Part shown: in pieces, positions 63,384-64,000 of the stretch
How positions within the stretch are numbered: the stretch's first letter is position 1
Layout: each line of letters starts with the position of its first letter
NCBI RefSeq assembly: GCF_014352855.1
Contig: NZ_CP060697.1
Location: 1,116,001 to 1,180,000 of the forward strand
DNA: 64,000 nucleotides
Reading direction: 5' to 3'
Source: Sphingomonas sabuli
Lineage (GTDB): Bacteria; Pseudomonadota; Alphaproteobacteria; Sphingomonadales; Sphingomonadaceae
The notes under the pieces: model-generated
What the model was told of the DNA's origin: nothing
Databases searched by the model: none
Seen by the model: only the letters and a program-made list of their open reading frames with translations
Position numbers and translations under genes: made by a program

Positions 63384-64000
63384 GCCGGACGCAACGTCGC
63401 GATCCGTCCTTCCGCATCCGCCTCGACCAGCCAGTCCCAGGTCTTGCGCCGGAAGGTCAATCGATAGGTCCGCTTGCCCGCCGGGTCGACCTTGACCAGC
63501 TGGACCTTGCTTAGCGGCCCCACGCCGACGACCGCCGCCTGGTTGAAACCGCTCCGAAGCGGCTTGCCGGGGGTCTTACCGGGCGAAACGAACGCACTGT
63601 CGTCAGCACCCGCGGCGGCGGCATCGAACAATGCCTTGAGGTTGGCGGCAATGCGCGGCCAGTCGTCGGGGACCGGCGAAGCCAGCACCGGCGCCGGCAG
63701 GCTCAGGTCCGCAACCCGCTCCGCCAGCAACGGAAAAAACATCTGCTGATTGGTAAGGACCACGATGGTCTTGCCGGTGGACGGGATCCGGATGATGTCT
63801 GCCAGGGCTGGACCGCCGCTATGGCCGACAATCGTCGTCCCGAAATAATCGCGCACGGTCCAGCCGATCCCGAATTGCGACGGGCGTCCGTCGGGCAAGG
63901 TCGCCGGGGTGACGATCGCCGCAAGGCTCGATCGGCTGAGTAGCTTGCCACTGTCGATCGCCGCAAACAGTGCGGCGAGGTCGCGGGCCGAGGAATACAG
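63380..64000 (-). CDS. Serine beta-lactamase/penicillin-binding family hydrolase, C-terminal part
   Basis: This is the C-terminal 206 codons of a serine hydrolase of the class C beta-lactamase superfamily; the frame is open to the window edge. LYSSARDLAALFAAIDSG and FGIGWTVRDY are typical, and VGHSGGPALADIIRIPST carries the H-x-G third active-site box (HSG in place of KTG). The catalytic SxxK and YxN motifs lie outside the window. The stop shares CTAG with prmA. It is close to a B3 beta-lactamase but unrelated in fold. Confidence 0.83.
   Translation of the reverse strand: MYSSARDLAALFAAIDSGKLLSRSSLAAIVTPATLPDGRPSQFGIGWTVRDYFGTTIVGHSGGPALADIIRIPSTGKTIVVLTNQQMFFPLLAERVADLSLPAPVLASPVPDDWPRIAANLKALFDAAAAGADDSAFVSPGKTPGKPLRSGFNQAAVVGVGPLSKVQLVKVDPAGKRTYRLTFRRKTWDWLVEADAEGRIATLRPA

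Overview
The window is GC-rich DNA with very short intergenic gaps, many ATGA or TGATG gene junctions and frequent GTG and TTG starts. The gene repertoire (PrsK/PrsR, complex I NDUFA9-like protein, DUF2171, DUF4893, B3 beta-lactamase, POT peptide transporters, DciA-DsbA-Smc order) points to an alphaproteobacterium, most likely of the Sphingomonadales. I see no insertion sequence, phage gene, CRISPR array or rRNA. Two tRNA genes are present: Ala(CGC) at 21338-21413 on the minus strand and Leu(CAG) at 33616-33702 on the plus strand.

Region 1 (1 to about 21.2 kb) is a capsule or surface-polysaccharide locus. On the plus strand it has a 5'-truncated Wza/BexD-type export protein, a GT4 glycosyltransferase, a complete dTDP-L-rhamnose set in the order rfbC-B-D-A, a single-module KpsC-like Kdo transferase and KpsS. 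A Tat-exported right-handed beta-helix (pectate-lyase-like) protein follows on the minus strand, then a plus-strand SAM methyltransferase. A second, minus-strand block reads from 21.2 kb back to 10.7 kb: a UDP-sugar 6-dehydrogenase, a DUF2279 protein, a 1035-residue GT2 protein with a large non-catalytic N-terminus, a GT4, a fusion of a pyruvyltransferase domain to a GT29 (sialyltransferase-fold) domain, and a second pyruvyltransferase-family protein. Together these predict a Kdo-anchored, ABC-exported acidic polysaccharide containing rhamnose, a uronic acid and perhaps pyruvate.

Region 2 (21.3 to 46.5 kb) is mostly housekeeping and accessory metabolism. It holds an Arg/Asp-rich DUF2171 protein, an NADPH-dependent reductase, a zinc metallopeptidase, 3-hydroxybutyrate dehydrogenase, a DUF4893 lipoprotein, an M20D amidohydrolase, the PrsK/PrsR two-component system, UppP, an NDUFA9-like protein, an SLC13 permease, a lipoprotein coupled to a gamma-carbonic anhydrase, and a GST. 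It ends with two POT transporters, a DUF1206 protein, a radical-SAM DNA-repair protein, hemerythrin, a DUF4130-UdgX protein and a Fur-box-controlled TonB-dependent siderophore receptor.

Region 3 (46.5 to 64 kb) is core genome maintenance and energy metabolism. It holds dciA-dsbA-like-smc, mutY-nudC, a membrane-anchored cytochrome c, a LOG-family protein, creD, sdhC-sdhD-sdhA without an adjacent sdhB, a soluble globin-like chemotaxis sensor, an SDR, a subclass B3 metallo-beta-lactamase, prmA (apparently started at an ATA codon) and a truncated serine beta-lactamase-family gene at the right edge.

The most noteworthy items are the pyruvyltransferase-GT29 fusion, the prmA ATA start, the interrupted radical-SAM/UdgX module, and four convergent gene pairs whose stop codons share one CTAG tetranucleotide.
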